Made by a program: the position numbers and the translations under genes. Under the pieces are notes generated by a model. The model was not told where the DNA came from. It was given only the letters and a program-made list of their open reading frames with translations, and made no database searches. A DNA stretch of 64,000 bases, taken from Lepidostoma basale (Eukaryota > Arthropoda > Insecta > Trichoptera > Lepidostomatidae). The stretch is taken from contig JAHDVF020001340.1 in NCBI GenBank assembly GCA_022606425.2, positions 62,001 through 126,000 of the forward strand, given 5' to 3'. Positions 21,726 through 33,279 of the stretch are shown piece after piece. Numbering within the stretch: position 1 is the first letter of the stretch; the number at the start of each line of letters is the position of its first letter.

Positions 21726-22261
21726 TTAGACAAAACGTTAAATAATAAACAAAGCTGATGAGATGCGAATTATGATTTAGAAGTGGATAAAATAAACACC
21801 AGAAAAATATAACTAGAAAAAAAAATACTCGACCAAGAAGAACTTTCTACAATAAATAGAAGAAAGTGATAATATTTCCATATACTAAGTAGTAAAATAA
21901 TGTTTTGAAATATAGCATTTGTAGAGAGTTTAATAGATTATAATTTTCTATGGTATTTAGTGTTTGTTTTCTAAAAAAATATTGTTTTGTATTTGTCGTT
22001 CCAGTGTGTGAGAAAATTACAATTAGAATGTGTTTGTTTAGCAATCTTATTTTGAGAATATTCGTGACACAGTAACTATTATTTAAAAAAATATATATGT
22101 TGTACTAGCCAATGAAGGCTAATATTTTTCTTCAAATATTATTATATATTGTGATTGAGAAGATAGAGCTTGTTTGCGAAAGAAACCGGTTGGCTCGTAC
22201 ATAAATAAATATGTTTGTGGTTATTATCCATAGTTAATTCAATGACCTCCTATTTAAACAA

Positions 22262-22640
22262 TATTATAGTTTTACTGGAAGCATTTGAAATTTGGCTCAG
22301 TCGCTGAATGCTCAGAGTTCCCTAACAAGACATGGTTACCAATACCGAAGTCCTAAGGCGAGCTAGAGGGAACAGGAAACTGTTATCAACTATCAAGGTT
22401 CGAAAGATCTCACATCTGTGTCATATGCTGCGTGGGGAAAAGTACCACCTTCTCCAACTGATATTGGAGGGGAAAATTGAGGGACGTCGAGACCCCGGAA
22501 GGAGACAAATGTCCGGGCTGCGAAACGTGAGGGAGTGGACCGGCATCCGAAGTGTGGAGGAGCTGTTCCGAGCGGCGCAAGACCGAGGTGATTGCCAACG
22601 TTGGGGGGACCCGACAGGCACTTGAAGAAGAAGAATATAG
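22262..22640 (+). pseudogene. LINE ORF2 C-terminus, second copy of the 13.6 kb family
   Basis: Starting with 'LLEAFEIWLSR-MLRVP', it then has an open frame at 22332-22625: TNTEVLRRARGNRKLLSTIK, VRKISHLCHMLRGEKYHLLQ, LILEGKIEGRR, RSVEELFRAAQDR. It ends with the stop after GDPTGT and an (AAG)2-3 tail. EAFExWxxRxMLRxPW / KxxHLxHMLRGExYxLLQLILEGKIEGRR is typical of the LINE C-terminal region. 5'-truncated, no RT domain. Confidence 0.85.
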
Positions 22641-22796
22641 TTTTACAGCTTTTAAATATTTTAAAAACTATTCAATAACATTACATATTACTTCATAAAT
22701 TCAAAATCAGTTCACATAAACTAAAAATCGATTAAACTCAATTAATACACAAGATATGTAAGTACTTTCGCAAGAAGTAGTTATTTTGTAGTTTAA

Positions 22797-23135
22797 TCAA
22801 ATCAAATCAAATCAAATCAGTTTATTTTCTCAAAAGACATTACAAACATTTTTTATAGTTTAAGGCATCTATTGAGAACAGGTAAAACATAAGGAATATA
22901 TAATACCAGGAACGCATGAGAGATGGTTCGACATTAGGAATACAAAATACTCTCCAAAGTCAAGAGTATTTGTCTTCTAAATGTATTTTCACGAATATGA
23001 AAGACATCGATCTCCGAAGCGATCATGTTCAGCAGTATGATTGCTCTCCCCACCGGCATCACCAGAGGCAGGTTGGTTCTGCATGCTGGGAGATAAAACA
23101 GTCTGTGCTAACGCTGTCGAAGATATTAGCATCAT
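22797..23135 (-). mobile_element. Jockey-like LINE 3' end with (AAATC)n tail
   Basis: This aligns base for base over most of its length with 7118-7430. The tail on this strand is four to five AATCA units at 22797-22820, which read TGATT on the element's own strand. The coding part (minus) is the RTNLPLV...SEIDVFH...ESIFRRQIL segment. The 5' truncation lies near 23130. Confidence 0.8.
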
Positions 23136-23182
23136 AAACAAAAAATTTCATAACACTTGTGTACTTTGTTTTTAGTTTTATC

Positions 23183-23222
23183 GAATCAACAGTTTCGCTT
23201 CCGTCGGAGCTTCGTCAGGGTT
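23183..23222 (-). repeat. Solo hammerhead-like motif (CTGACGA)
   Basis: Minus strand: CCCTGACGA, a hairpin from GCTCC and GGAAGC (one mismatch or bulge), GAAA, CTGTTGATTC. CTGACGA fits the CUGANGA core and GAAA is intact. The stem III/cleavage part is changed from the palindrome-UC form. No second arm is evident. Confidence 0.4.
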
Positions 23223-23629
23223 TTAAAATAAAAAAACTAAATAATTAACAGAGAAAGACATAATAATAAGCTCATTTGAATCAATACCACACAAGCCTAC
23301 TTTTGATACGTTTCCCATTTGATACGTTTCATAATTTTCAAACATCGCGTATGTGTATTTACTTGATGTTCTAAGAATAAATGAATTTTGTATTTTTGTA
23401 CTACCACAGAAGAATTTTTAGATTCACATTTTGAAATCATAACAGTTTACGTTGAACGAATAAATCGTTTAGTCAGATAATATTATGCTTTGATTAATCT
23501 TACAGCCATGTTGCAATATACAACTAAAAATATGAATGAGGTTACTGCTACTCATAGACGGCCCTCGGAACTACGATATCCAAGTTAAAATATTGATACT
23601 GTATAAGACTCCGGGAAATCGGTTTCATG

Positions 23630-23850
23630 CACGCACGTCGATTTTTCCGACTCCTCACGTGACCGACATTCAATATTTGATTGATTTGATCGTGCCACGT
23701 TTTTCTCGGCCTTCCTTTATTTCGTGCTCCGTTCATGTATTTTACATATACCTTCTTCACCATTCTCTCTTCACTCATTCTTTCCATGTGTCCAAACCAT
23801 CTTAACGACCCTTTCATTATTTTGTTCATAACACTTTCATCTTATTAACG
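23630..23850 (-). pseudogene. RTE-like LINE internal 3' fragment
   Basis: The open minus frame reads MNKIMKGSLRWFGHMERMSE, ERMVKKVYVKYMNGARNKGR, PRKTWHDQINQILNVGHVRS, RKNRRACM. This is about 90 percent the same by eye as residues near the end of the ORF at 39.1 kb. Both ends are cut: no tail and no RT. Confidence 0.8.
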
Positions 23851-23919
23851 GTATTGTTTAATGGTATATAAACTATTTGTGGTAAGAAAAGAAACATTTA
23901 CTGTGTATAAATTTCATCT

Positions 23920-24265
23920 CCTTTATCTTTTAAAAGATCTGCCGATCTGTGACACTAGGATTATGACTCCTGGAATGATGAGGCCCAAATGCCTTTTCAT
24001 CACTAAGGTGGTCTTCCAGGTGCCTACAGTGGATTTCGTTAGGTGTTGTATATGCGAGTCATTTTCCATTCTGGCGACATGATCTTCAGAGAATCTTAAT
24101 GGGTCTATTCCATCAAACATTATATTTACGTTATATATACGATCTCTGAGAGATTTTGCAGTAATCGATCTTAGGTCCTTTATCTCTGATGTTATCGAAT
24201 ACACGTTAAAAGCTCTTTTATAAAGCTCTACAGTGTAGGCACGCGTTTCTACAGCTTACGTCATG
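23920..24265 (-). pseudogene. Old LINE remnant
   Basis: The minus frame reads EIKDLRSITAKSLRDRIYNV, which matches the EMKTLRxIAGKTLRDRVRNT block of the AAG-tailed LINEs. About 30 codons of unclear sequence follow. A similar scrap, also minus, lies at 47.9-48.24 kb. Both share TCTACAGC(T/A)TACGTCAT at the upstream side. Confidence 0.55.
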
Positions 24266-24509
24266 ATAGTTTGTATGCATATATTGTAATATTTATAAAC
24301 ACACTTTATACAATAAATATGGCTTAACTCTTTGGTCACACTGTATATAATACATAGTAATAACATACAATATTATGGTAGAATTATATATGTGTATGAA
24401 CAAAATATCTATAAAACGATATTATTGGTCACAAAACTGATAATAATCATACAATATTTATCAGATTCATGTAATATGAATGTATTTGATTCAAATTCAG
24501 GATAAAATA

Positions 24510-25828
24510 CGAGGTCTGTTCAAAAAGTATCGCGAATTTTATATTTTTTCAAAAAGTATTTATTTATTCATGAATATCTATTTTGTCCCCTTCAAAGTAA
24601 TTCCCCTCGGATATAATACATTTATGCCAACGTTTTTTCCAATCCTCGAAGCACTTAAAAAAATCATTTTTTGTGATCTTGTTCAGCTCCTCCTTCGATG
24701 CCGTCTTTATCTCCTCAATCGTGGCGTAGCGTCGTCCTTTCATGGGCCTCTTCAGTTTTGGAAACAGGAAAAAGTCACAGGGGGCCAGGTCTGGGGAATA
24801 CGGTGGCTGCGGCACCATTACTGTGTTGTTTTTGGCCAAATATTCGCGCACAAGCAACGATGTGTGAGCAGGGGCGTTATCATGGTGCAAAAGCCAGTTT
24901 TTGTTCTTCCACAAATCCGGGCGTTTCTGGCGGATTGCTTCGCGCAAATTGGTAACTTGCAGGTAATATTCCTTATTGACCGTACTACCCTGTGGCAAGA
25001 ACTCATGATGCACCACGCCCCTGCAATCGAAGAAAACTGTGAGCAAAACCTTCACGTTCAACCGAACTTGGCGCGCTTTTTTTGGTCTTGGCTCATGCGG
25101 CAGCTTCCATTGGGATGATTGAGCTTTGGTTTCCACGTCATAACCATAAACCCATGATTCGTCACCAGTTATGACCCTCTGGAGCACATTTGGGTCGTCA
25201 CGGACCGAGTCCAACATCTCCTGAGCAATGTTAACGCGATGCTGTTTTTGGTCGAAATTGAGCAATTTTGGCACGAATTTCGCGGCGACCCGACTCATGC
25301 CCAAATCATTGGTTAAAATCGAATGGCACGAGCCAATCGATATGTTTAGGTCCTCAGCAACTTCTCTAACGGTGATTCGACGATTGGCTAATACTATTTT
25401 CTTCACTTTATCAATGTTTTCGTCTGTTGTTGACGTGCTCGGGCGTCCGGCACGCTCTTCGTCGTTCATATCTTCTCGGCCCTCTGAGAACATTTTGTAC
25501 CACCGATAAACGTTGCTTTGGTCCAAGGTAGCTTCACCATATGCCACAGTCAACATTCGAAATGCGTCCGCGCACTTTATTTTGTTTTTCACACAAAATT
25601 TGATACAGATTCTTTGATCCATTTTTTGGAATAGGCAAAAATCGAAGACGAGCCAAAACACATCCAAGCAAAACAGCTGTCAAAAATTAACTAAACATTC
25701 AAAATGGCCGACCTTGTCAGCATAAGTAAGGGACATGAGTACCAACATAACGCTACAAAAAAATCAAAAATCAAATATACGTAGCCAGCGGAAATTCAAA
25801 ATTCGCGATACTTTTTGAACAGACCTCG
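24510..25828 (-). mobile_element. Complete mariner transposon
   Basis: The 1,319-bp element is bounded by inverted repeats that begin CGAGGTCTGTTCAAAAAGTA and continue TCGCGAATTTT. They are identical for about 31 bases on both sides. TA is present directly outside each end (24508-24509 and 25829-25830), the target duplication of Tc1/mariner elements. It contains one uninterrupted transposase gene on the minus strand. Intact ends plus intact ORF suggest a young insertion. Confidence 0.95.
24564..25622 (-). CDS. mariner transposase, D,D34D
   Basis: The cut-and-paste transposase binds the terminal repeats and inserts at TA. I prefer the start at 25622 (MDQRICIKFC, 352 residues). An in-frame ATG 15 codons upstream (25667) would give 367, but the family usually starts near the MDQR position and runs to about 345-355 residues. 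In 367-residue numbering, the N-terminal half carries the paired helix-turn-helix region (CADAFRMLTVAYGEATL, then EVAEDLNISIGSCHSIL). The catalytic triad is D169 (TGDESW), D263 (HHDNAPAH) and D298 (APCDFF). There are 34 residues between the last two Asp, the mariner signature. YSPDLAP is intact, while the WVPHxL motif reads KFVPKLL, slightly diverged. No stop or frameshift is present. It may encode an active enzyme, but activity cannot be read from sequence. Confidence 0.93.
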   Translation of the reverse strand: MDQRICIKFCVKNKIKCADAFRMLTVAYGEATLDQSNVYRWYKMFSEGREDMNDEERAGRPSTSTTDENIDKVKKIVLANRRITVREVAEDLNISIGSCHSILTNDLGMSRVAAKFVPKLLNFDQKQHRVNIAQEMLDSVRDDPNVLQRVITGDESWVYGYDVETKAQSSQWKLPHEPRPKKARQVRLNVKVLLTVFFDCRGVVHHEFLPQGSTVNKEYYLQVTNLREAIRQKRPDLWKNKNWLLHHDNAPAHTSLLVREYLAKNNTVMVPQPPYSPDLAPCDFFLFPKLKRPMKGRRYATIEEIKTASKEELNKITKNDFFKCFEDWKKRWHKCIISEGNYFEGDKIDIHE

Positions 25829-26414
25829 TATACGTTCACAAGTACGGAAAAGTTTTGGTCAATAGATAAAATAAATTGGAGCACTTTCTTTATAATAAAT
25901 TCTTCATATAGAAAAAAAACTGTTCCCATGCCGCGGCAGGTTCTTGAAAGGGATTTTATCCAACCCTTGAGTTTGAAAGGAGCCAGATTTTTTGGAATGA
26001 TTGATCGCTGGATGTAATGGATTACGCCAATCTATTACGGAGACCCCATTGCGGTATTAAACACTCTGCCATGTGGATAGCATAGTTCATCATTCAACAA
26101 TGTATACAGCGACGGGTGCTTGCGAAAAACTACTCGTATTGTTAACGTAAAATGATTCGGTGTCATAGAATATGACAGAAAATATGACCGATTTGCTCAC
26201 TCGGGTGAATGAATTATGTCTGGTATTCTTATTAGTTTTAAAACAGTTTTCGAATGTCTGCATTTCAAAAATCTGTGTGCTTAAGTAAATTTTCAAACTA
26301 GAAACATTTTGATTCCGCTTATGATTATTTTTTTATTGTATTTAATATTCATTTATTTATTTAATATATTGGTTTAATAATGGACTTATTTCGTGCAATA
26401 TTATAGTGGAGTAA

Positions 26415-26600
26415 TCAATGCGTTTTAAGAATTTTGAAAGGCGACCATGTTCGGAATAATCGACGAACGTGCGTGAAAAAGTGATAAGTGATAGAAGAGG
26501 CGCGCGAGTTACGTGTGATTAGAACAGCGTGGCGGTCATCCTTTCTGTCTACCTTTCTGGTGAAATAGCGCAATGGTTTGTTAGTTAGCGTTTTAAGAAT
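26415..26600 (+). pseudogene. RTE-like LINE 3' end, degenerate
   Basis: GGCGACCATGTTCGGAATAA, TCGACGAACGTGCGTGAAAA, GCGTGGCGGTCATCCTTTCT, GTCTACCTTTCTGGTGAAAT and ATGGTTTGTTAGTTAG follow the order of the family's 3' end. It is mutated throughout and non-coding. Confidence 0.6.
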
Positions 26601-26609
26601 CGGAACAAT

Positions 26610-28420
26610 CAATATGTAAGTAAATAAAATGTGAGAGGTTACTTAAATTTAAACGTCCATAACTGGTACTTACGATTAATTCCTTCCATAAGCGTTAAAT
26701 ACTTGAATTTTTATTTCTAAAATATTAATTATTTTTAAACTGAGTTAAAAGGATTTAAGAATTACAACTGCAATTAAAGATATCAGCAAATCAGGCGATA
26801 TTTTTTTGTATATTCATATAATTATTCGGTTTTAAAACTCATGCTACATAAATGTAACTTTTGTATCAAAGGCAGATATTCTCAAAGTGCACTCCACGGA
26901 GTCCTGGGGATACGTCGTGACAAGTAGCATAACACTATATATCTACAGTAATGATTCTATCAAAAACTGTCAACAAAACAGTTAACCTTGCAGGAGTAGG
27001 TATGTGGCGACTCGATACTCCTCACTATCATACTCGTACACCCACACAGCCGGTAAATGATTTCCATTGAAACCAGGTTTCGCTAATTTTAGGGCTCCGT
27101 AAAATATTCATTGTTTCGAAAGGGTTCTGTCGCCGTAAAAATTAAGAACCGCTGGTCTAAGACGACTTTATTTATTTATTTATTTATGAAGTGTAACATA
27201 CAGCAATATGTAAACTGTGGATTATCGAAAGCTTTGGCATAGTAAGTGTACTCGTATATGACATCAGTCCGAAGTCCGCGGTGCATGTTTGATATGGCAT
27301 AATCAGTGAATAGTATCAAATTTGACAAGACAGATTTATTACGGAGAAAACTACGTTGTTATTTGCTCGGAATATATTTCAGAGAAATATATAAATGGTC
27401 ATATTAATATAATACGATCGAAGATCTTGCTTATGGCAGATATCTAGTTTTGGAAAAAATATAAAATTTTGCAATAAAAAATGTATCTTATTACTTTGTT
27501 TAAAAACATTTCAAGTACCATTTACCAATTGCTTTCTTTACTCTCCGTCTACACAGATTTTAAGGGAAAATTTGAAATCATTGTTACGAATCTAGAAGAT
27601 TCGGATATCAAAGGAAGGGCGGAAAATATTTGATAGCATCCGCTGTGAAGGTTAAACGTCTGAAAAGCTCGACTTAGATTGGAGGCTTGTGTTACGGTTG
27701 AATATACAAAAACGTGCCCCATTGCACAAGAGTTCGAAAGATAAAATATAATGGTCAAAAATATTTTAAGTCTGAATCTAATTATAATAATCAAATAAAA
27801 CGGTGTCTTTAAAAATAGTATTTGGATTTCTGTTAAAAAAATATTCCGTTCTGAAAAAATGTATAAAATTTACTTAATTTGATATGAAGCGTTCGTACTG
27901 TAGTAAGATCCAAATTAATTAAAATAACATTTTAAGTTATTAAAACATATTTTAAAAATAATGAAAAGCCTTTGTATTATTGTATTTCACCCTGGTGCAG
28001 CTTGGGTCAAGCAAAAATGATAAGCTTCAATTTATCATACCGCGGTTAAAGATTAAATAAGCTGTACTTTTTTAGTTTCCAAAAATATAACGTTTTTATT
28101 ATTAATAATAAAATAATTAGGAAATTCTTACATAAACCTACTAATAATTCAAGTAAAATAAGAAAAATGTATTTACTTATAAAAAGATTTCGTCTGACCT
28201 AGTTCTGCAGTGACTAATGAAATATTTAAAAAAATATTTTCTTTAATAACAATTTTATTATATTCATATTTGTGAGCACAAATTTGCCTTCTTAAATACA
28301 TTTACTTTTCTTTTTCTAAGGTTTTGTTTGTGGTGTTAAGTGTGAATTCATAATAAACCAGATTTCTAGTAATTAATATGAATGTTGACGACTGTCTTCT
28401 AGGAGTTTTAATATATTTTA
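26610..28420. other. AT-rich stretch, no gene recognised
   Basis: No coding block could be supported. A short segment at 27085-27130 (TTTTAGGGCTCCGTAAAATA, AAAGGGTTCT) recalls an end sequence common in lepidopteran dispersed repeats, but too little is left to define an element. Confidence 0.35.
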
Positions 28421-28429
28421 TAAATGTCA

Positions 28430-28800
28430 TGTGACATTTGATGAAGGGCGAAATATGTAATTCCATGTAAAATATAATAAAATTCTTAGAACACAGGCGT
28501 GTTGGTTCATATAAATTATTGAATATGTAATTTTACATAACTGTTCAAGAAACAATAAATAACATATTAATTGTTTCTTGAACAATGATGTAAAACTCCA
28601 TATTAAATAATTAATACGAATGAAAACGTCAGTTTTCTAGTTTTTATTAATTTAGGGAATTACATGTTTCGCCCTTCTAAGGGAACATCATATTTGATAA
28701 TGCCTTAGAAAGGCGAAACATGTCATTCCCATAAGATATAATAAAACTTCTAGAAAACTGACGTTTTCATTCGTATTAATTAATAAATAACATGTTTCTA
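28430..28800. repeat. Tandem fold-backs, GCGAAACATGTC family
   Basis: Three parts lie in a row: a single arm at 28436-28500 (GATGAAGGGCGAAATATGTA), a hairpin at 28510-28605 around ATTATTGAATATGTAATT and AACAATGATGTAAAACTCC, and a full inverted repeat at 28615-28785. The last has plus-arm GCCTTAGAAAGGCGAAACAT, GTCATTCCC and the mirrored minus-arm ACATGTTTCGCCCTTCTAAG. The GCCTT/AAGGC hairpin, GAAA and palindromic CATG-TC again give the hammerhead order. The CTGATGA strand is decayed (TTGATAA). Confidence 0.5.
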
Positions 28801-28924
28801 GTAATAATTATGATTGTATACATTTTCTGAATCATATTTTTTTTACGATTTGTAATCAAATTTAGATTTTTTGTTTATATGTTTGAAGTTATAATTCTAA
28901 TTTGGTAAGATGTTGTCTAAGATT

Positions 28925-29285
28925 TCAAAAATGGTGTCACCGTGCGGCGCGGCGTGGCAAGCCGGTGCGGCGCAACAAAAACTGGACGACAGCGATGGCA
29001 GCGTCACCGTTCAGTCTTGTTTGATTTTGCCGCGTTTGCCTTTTTCCATATGGCGTTAACCGCTGGCCAAACAAAAATCTATCAAACCAAACAGAATTTG
29101 CCGCATAACAAACATACCCCCCGCTATACTGCTATCACGGTTCTTATTGAATTTGTAAATCGGAATCAATTTGGTACTGAAATCACGCTTCTCAATCATT
29201 TCGGCAAACATGTAAAATCACATCACCATGTTGGTTCACCCACCCCAAATACTCGTACATCATATTTTCACGGATAATCTAGCGA
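28925..29285. other. GC-rich segment of unknown function
   Basis: CpG-rich from 28935 to about 29060 (GTGCGGCGCGGCGTGGCAAG), then AT-richer. A 111-codon plus-strand frame exists, but its composition (many H, T and Q) and lack of any motif do not support a gene. Confidence 0.25.
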
Positions 29286-29741
29286 TTTAAATTTTAAATT
29301 AAACAAACATTCTAACTTTGTTAAAATAAAATTGGTACTGATTCTGTGATTGCTCTAATATTAAAATGATTTAATAACACCGAGACTTTTGGAAAAAAAA
29401 TATATGCAAGATAAAAGTTAAATGGCAAATAGTTATTATATTCTTACATATTGACTAAAATTTTTAATTACATGTAAAAACGTACGTAGAAAAAGTACAA
29501 TTGTCTGAGAAATAAGTTCTTTAGTAACATGCCTAAGAAATTTTTAATAATATTCGCCCCTGAATTAAGAAGCCACACAATTATTTTGTTACTCTTTCAT
29601 TTGATCCTTTAAAAATATTATTAAATTTAAATGGTATTGTTAGTATTAACCCTTACCAATTCAATATCGAGTGTGGCTCAACACAGTATTTCTTACATAC
29701 TCTAATATCGAACTGGACTCTTATGTTATTCCATCGAATTT

Positions 29742-29745
29742 TTAA

Positions 29746-29778
<33 letters not shown>

Positions 29779-30190
29779 TTGTTGAAAAAACTCCTTACAT
29801 CATTACAGCGCAAGCCAAATCGATGTAAAGGGTGAAATAAAAGAATATCAAAGGAAATATACATAGAACCATATGAATAGGAAAAGCCAGTTATCTGCTT
29901 GCTGCCTTTATCATAAGGGCATTTACGAATTCGCCATAATTGCATCCAAAGAGGTCTATCTCTTTTGCAACCTCATTTAAGAGACGAATCGCCTTCAATA
30001 CAGGAGAACTTCGAAGGGCCTCTGTGCGGCAATTTGGGGCATAAAATAATATATGCCCCCTTGCTCTGCTATAACTATGGGGAACGTACAGATTTAGCTC
30101 TCTCAGCACTCCTGGATTGAAAACACCTCCGGATAACAGTTTAAAAAAATGCTTTCCCAGAAAGATCATTGAAAGAACAAACCAAATGAT
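29742..30190 (-). pseudogene. Jockey-like LINE 3' end with (TAA)n tail
   Basis: The minus frame (30169-29891) reads VLRELNLYVPHSYSRARGHI, LFYAPNCRTEALRSSPVLKA, IRLLNEVAKEIDLFGCNYGE, then stops. The V/L-P-xxY.RxRxH.LF...CRT layout equals the ORF2 C-terminus of the other Jockey-like family at 53.9 kb. The 3' UTR ends CCCTTTACATCGATTTGGCT, then GATGTAAGGAG, and the tail of (AAT)n at 29747-29778. This terminal stretch is also the terminal stretch of the tRNA-derived SINEs at 43.05 and 49.5 kb, making this LINE their likely partner. Confidence 0.75.
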
Positions 30191-30434
30191 AATTACTCAG
30201 TTTGCACTATCCCAAATGCAGTTCATGGTACGTCAATAATAATGAAGAAGTGCAAAGGGTTAAATAGATATCTTTAGAGATTTTGTTGAATATAGCTAAA
30301 TCAATTTCACAGAGGAGTTTCAAGAATTTCATTGGCTAAATCAATTTCCATTGGAGGATTTGACTAATAAATTGGGGCTGAGAAATAAAATTTCCTTCTT
30401 ATCTCTCGTCACGCACTGGAATTATAAGAATCAA

Positions 30435-31135
30435 AACAAACCATCACGTCGTTTCCTCGCAAATGTAGGCAGAGAATGGACTGCCACACTACTCTATCCT
30501 GGCACACCTCTCCAGCTTTCTTCACATTCATACAACGAGTCATACACGCACGTCGATTCCTCCGACTTCTAATATGACCAACCTTTAAAATTTGATTAGG
30601 TTGGTCATGCCATGTTTTATTAGGCCTGCTTTGACTCCGTACTCCATTTAAAATACAATATTAACGTATACTTTCTTAACCAATTTTTTCTCCATCCATG
30701 CGCTCCATATGTCCGAACCAACGCAGCGATCCTTTCATAATTTTGTACATAATATCTTCATCCGCTCTACATTCCTTTCTTATAACATATCATCAATTGA
30801 GATTCTGTCATATATCGTTCTACCACACATACGTCTTAGGGACCTCATCTCTATCGCATTTCTTCTTCTCTCATCTTTCTTCTGCCAGTTCCTTGATTTG
30901 TTTCCATACAAAAGGATTGGGACCAGAACTCCATTGTGAATGGCCGTTTTCGCTTTCATTGATAAATTCTTGTTTCCAATAACTATTTTTAAAGATCCAA
31001 TTACTTCGTTACCCGCACCAACCCTTCTTTCGACGTGATTATCCGTTCGGCCTTCCGCTGTGAACATGCTACCTAAATACCCAAATTAATTCACCTGCTC
31101 CAAGTTCTCTTCGTTCACACTTATGTTTCAAACCT
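30435..31135 (-). pseudogene. RTE-like LINE, 700-bp 3' fragment
   Basis: The minus strand has an open part at 31067-30780: VERRVGAGNEVIGSLKIVIG, NKNLSMKAKTAIHNGVLVPI, LLYGNKSRNWQKKDERRRNA, IEMRSLRRMCGRTIYDRISI. This is the post-RT region of the family at 39.1 kb. Downstream the frame is broken but the blocks continue to the CATCACGTCGTTTCC end at 30440. The TTAG tail is replaced by CAAAACAAA. It belongs to the same subfamily as 48.3 kb. Confidence 0.8.
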
Positions 31136-31139
31136 ATCA

Positions 31140-32195
31140 ATACGTGTCAAATCTCAATTCCTATAGAGAAGAGTCATCTAACCACATAATAATTTATTCG
31201 AGAAAACTCCTTATGACAAAAAAACTTTTATATTATGTTTAAAGAGAAATACTTTACATACAATTGAATGAAATAGTCGTGGCTTTAATTTAAATTTGTT
31301 TTTAGTGAATTTCAAAATTATTTTATAGAAACATTAAGCGAAAAAATCGTTTTAAAATGTATTTAAATATACGTTTTAAATTTAAATACAACTTTACTTC
31401 CTCAGTGTAAATTTAAACTTAATACAACGTAAATGTAAATACCAATTCAACGTTAAATAACTAATGTAAACTTGCTTTCAAGACATAAATTCTGTGAAAA
31501 TAATGCGATCCAGCGATGGGACTTGAAACTTGCTGAAAATAATATCGTCTCCAATACTGCTTTGAAACGCCATATTTTAGGGAGTGTTTTCAAACTACCA
31601 CCCTTGTCAAGTTTAAAAGAATTCGCAATGGTCGCGAATAAGAACAAAGAGCTTCACGATCCTTCCTTTGGAAATCCCTTTGTATTTTGCTTAAAGTGGA
31701 GATTATCCAAACAATAAATATCGTATATTCCCACCCTTATTCTCATACCTTTTGTTTATTTTCATTATTTCGGTCCCAAACAGGATTATCATATACCCGT
31801 CGCCATACCAAATAGAGAAATGTTGGATATGGATATTCAGGTGCGTATATTAGGATTGCGCGTACATATTTCATGATCTCTCAAAGCGATTCCGTCATAC
31901 ATAATTGAGGCATAATAATTATTATTCTGTTCGCAGCTCTCTAATATTTATACGAAAGTTATTTATCAACTTCGGAATAACGTTCATAGCTAAAATATAT
32001 ACATTATAAAACGTCTTTGAAAGCTGTTGTGTTCTAAGAAAGAGTACATTTTGTAATCATAATGATTAATGCGTATCATTAAAAACGTAGGGTACTCCTG
32101 GATATTTGCTTTAATCCCGCCGTTGATGTTTCGTTAGTATAATGCGAAATCAAGATATGGTCTGAGAATATGAATATTATAATTAAACAAAAAAA
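31140..32195. other. AT-rich stretch with no recognisable gene
   Basis: The 81-codon plus frame at 31472-31717 and its 64-codon minus counterpart have no recognisable motif, and I do not call them genes. Confidence 0.35.
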
Positions 32196-32199
32196 TTAT

Positions 32200-32720
32200 A
32201 CAACATTTTGAATGTAGACAAATACTGGATTTTACCCATTGCAGATAACTTTTATTATTTTTAATAAGGATTAATTGTATCTCAATAGAGACGAAGATGT
32301 AAATTGTTTTTCTGGGAACAGAATGTGGTGGCCAAGGCGCTTACAGGACTTATGACCTGTCATTGGTTGGGTTGAGCGATCGCTTTATGTTTAACAACAT
32401 TCCCCATTTCGCCCTTCTTATGACCACCACATCTGCCAAATTTTGGAACTTGTATATATGCTAGAATCCCGCGCTTATCTTTTTATATCAAGTTTTAGTT
32501 TACTCTATACTAGCGTCATCTATTGATTGGGAAGCATTAAGCAGAAAATCTTTATTAATGCACTGTGAAAGTCTCTGCAAATCATACAGTACTAGATTAC
32601 GCCTGGAGATGTCTCTCCAATTTTTATGCCTACTTGTACCAGTTATTTTATACAACATTTTGAATGTATGCAAATTCTTGTAGACAAATAAATACTGGAT
32701 TTTACCCATTACGGATAATT
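32200..32720. mobile_element. MITE-like element, partial copies
   Basis: ACAACATTTTGAATGTAGAC, TGGATTTTACCCATTGCAG and GGATTAATTGTATCTCAATA reproduce the left part of the 17.73 kb element, followed by GACCTGTCATTGGTTGGGTT and the CATTAAGCAGAAAATCTTTA middle. A second start of the same unit (ACAACATTTTGAATGTATGC) follows at 32652 and stops after 70 bases. So one copy is cut short and joined to the beginning of another. Non-coding. Confidence 0.6.
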
Positions 32721-32889
32721 TATTTTTTATTTTTTATAAATAACATTTTTATAGCCTGTTCTTTAGAATCAAAGTATAAGAAAAAACTAAAAATACATAC
32801 TTAATAAAGAATAATGATTCACCAACATTTCACGTGGATGTAGGCATTATTTAATTAATTTAAAATGCATTTATAAATCAAATTTTAAT

Positions 32890-33035
32890 GGTCGGTCATG
32901 TTAGAAAAGGGAAAAAACATACATGCATTTATAACTGGCTACACGAAATTGGAGGAATCTAGAGAAGTGTGACAGGATAGAGTAGTGAGGCGGTCTATTC
33001 TGTCTGCCTACCGGCGTGATGGTTTGTTTTGTATT
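32890..33035 (+). pseudogene. RTE-like LINE 3' end, degenerate
   Basis: GGTCGGTCATGTTAGAAAAG, AATTGGAGGAATCTAGAGAA, GGATAGAGTAGTGAGGCGGT and CTGCCTACCGGCGTGATGG are the family's last ~45 codons with deletions, including loss of the CCTTTCGGGGAGA part. Confidence 0.6.
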
Positions 33036-33279
33036 TGAATTGTATTTGTTATGACGAAGAGCGAAACGGTGAAGTACATGTTAAATTAATGTCAGATTAG
33101 TGGGCCTATTGGACGAATTGTTTAATTAAAAATAATACAAAAAATCTGCATGATTAAAAATAATTCAATAGAACCCACTATAATGTAAGGAAATTTTTTT
33201 AATGATGCTGAATGCCATTTATTTCCTAAAAAAATTAAATAAAAGTAAGTGTGAACTTGTACCAATCATTAATAATTAA

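Noticed and set aside
24480..25118. 212-codon plus-strand frame across the mariner
   Set aside because: It is the antisense shadow of the transposase gene; the minus strand carries the full D,D34D motif set.
27085..27135. Lepidopteran repeat end (AGGGCTCCGTA…)
   Set aside because: Only about 15 bases resemble the repeat I had in mind; too weak for an element call or as proof of order.
31472..31717. 81-codon frame as a host gene
   Set aside because: No homology that I recognise, no splice or codon signal, and a minus-strand frame of similar length covers the same bases.
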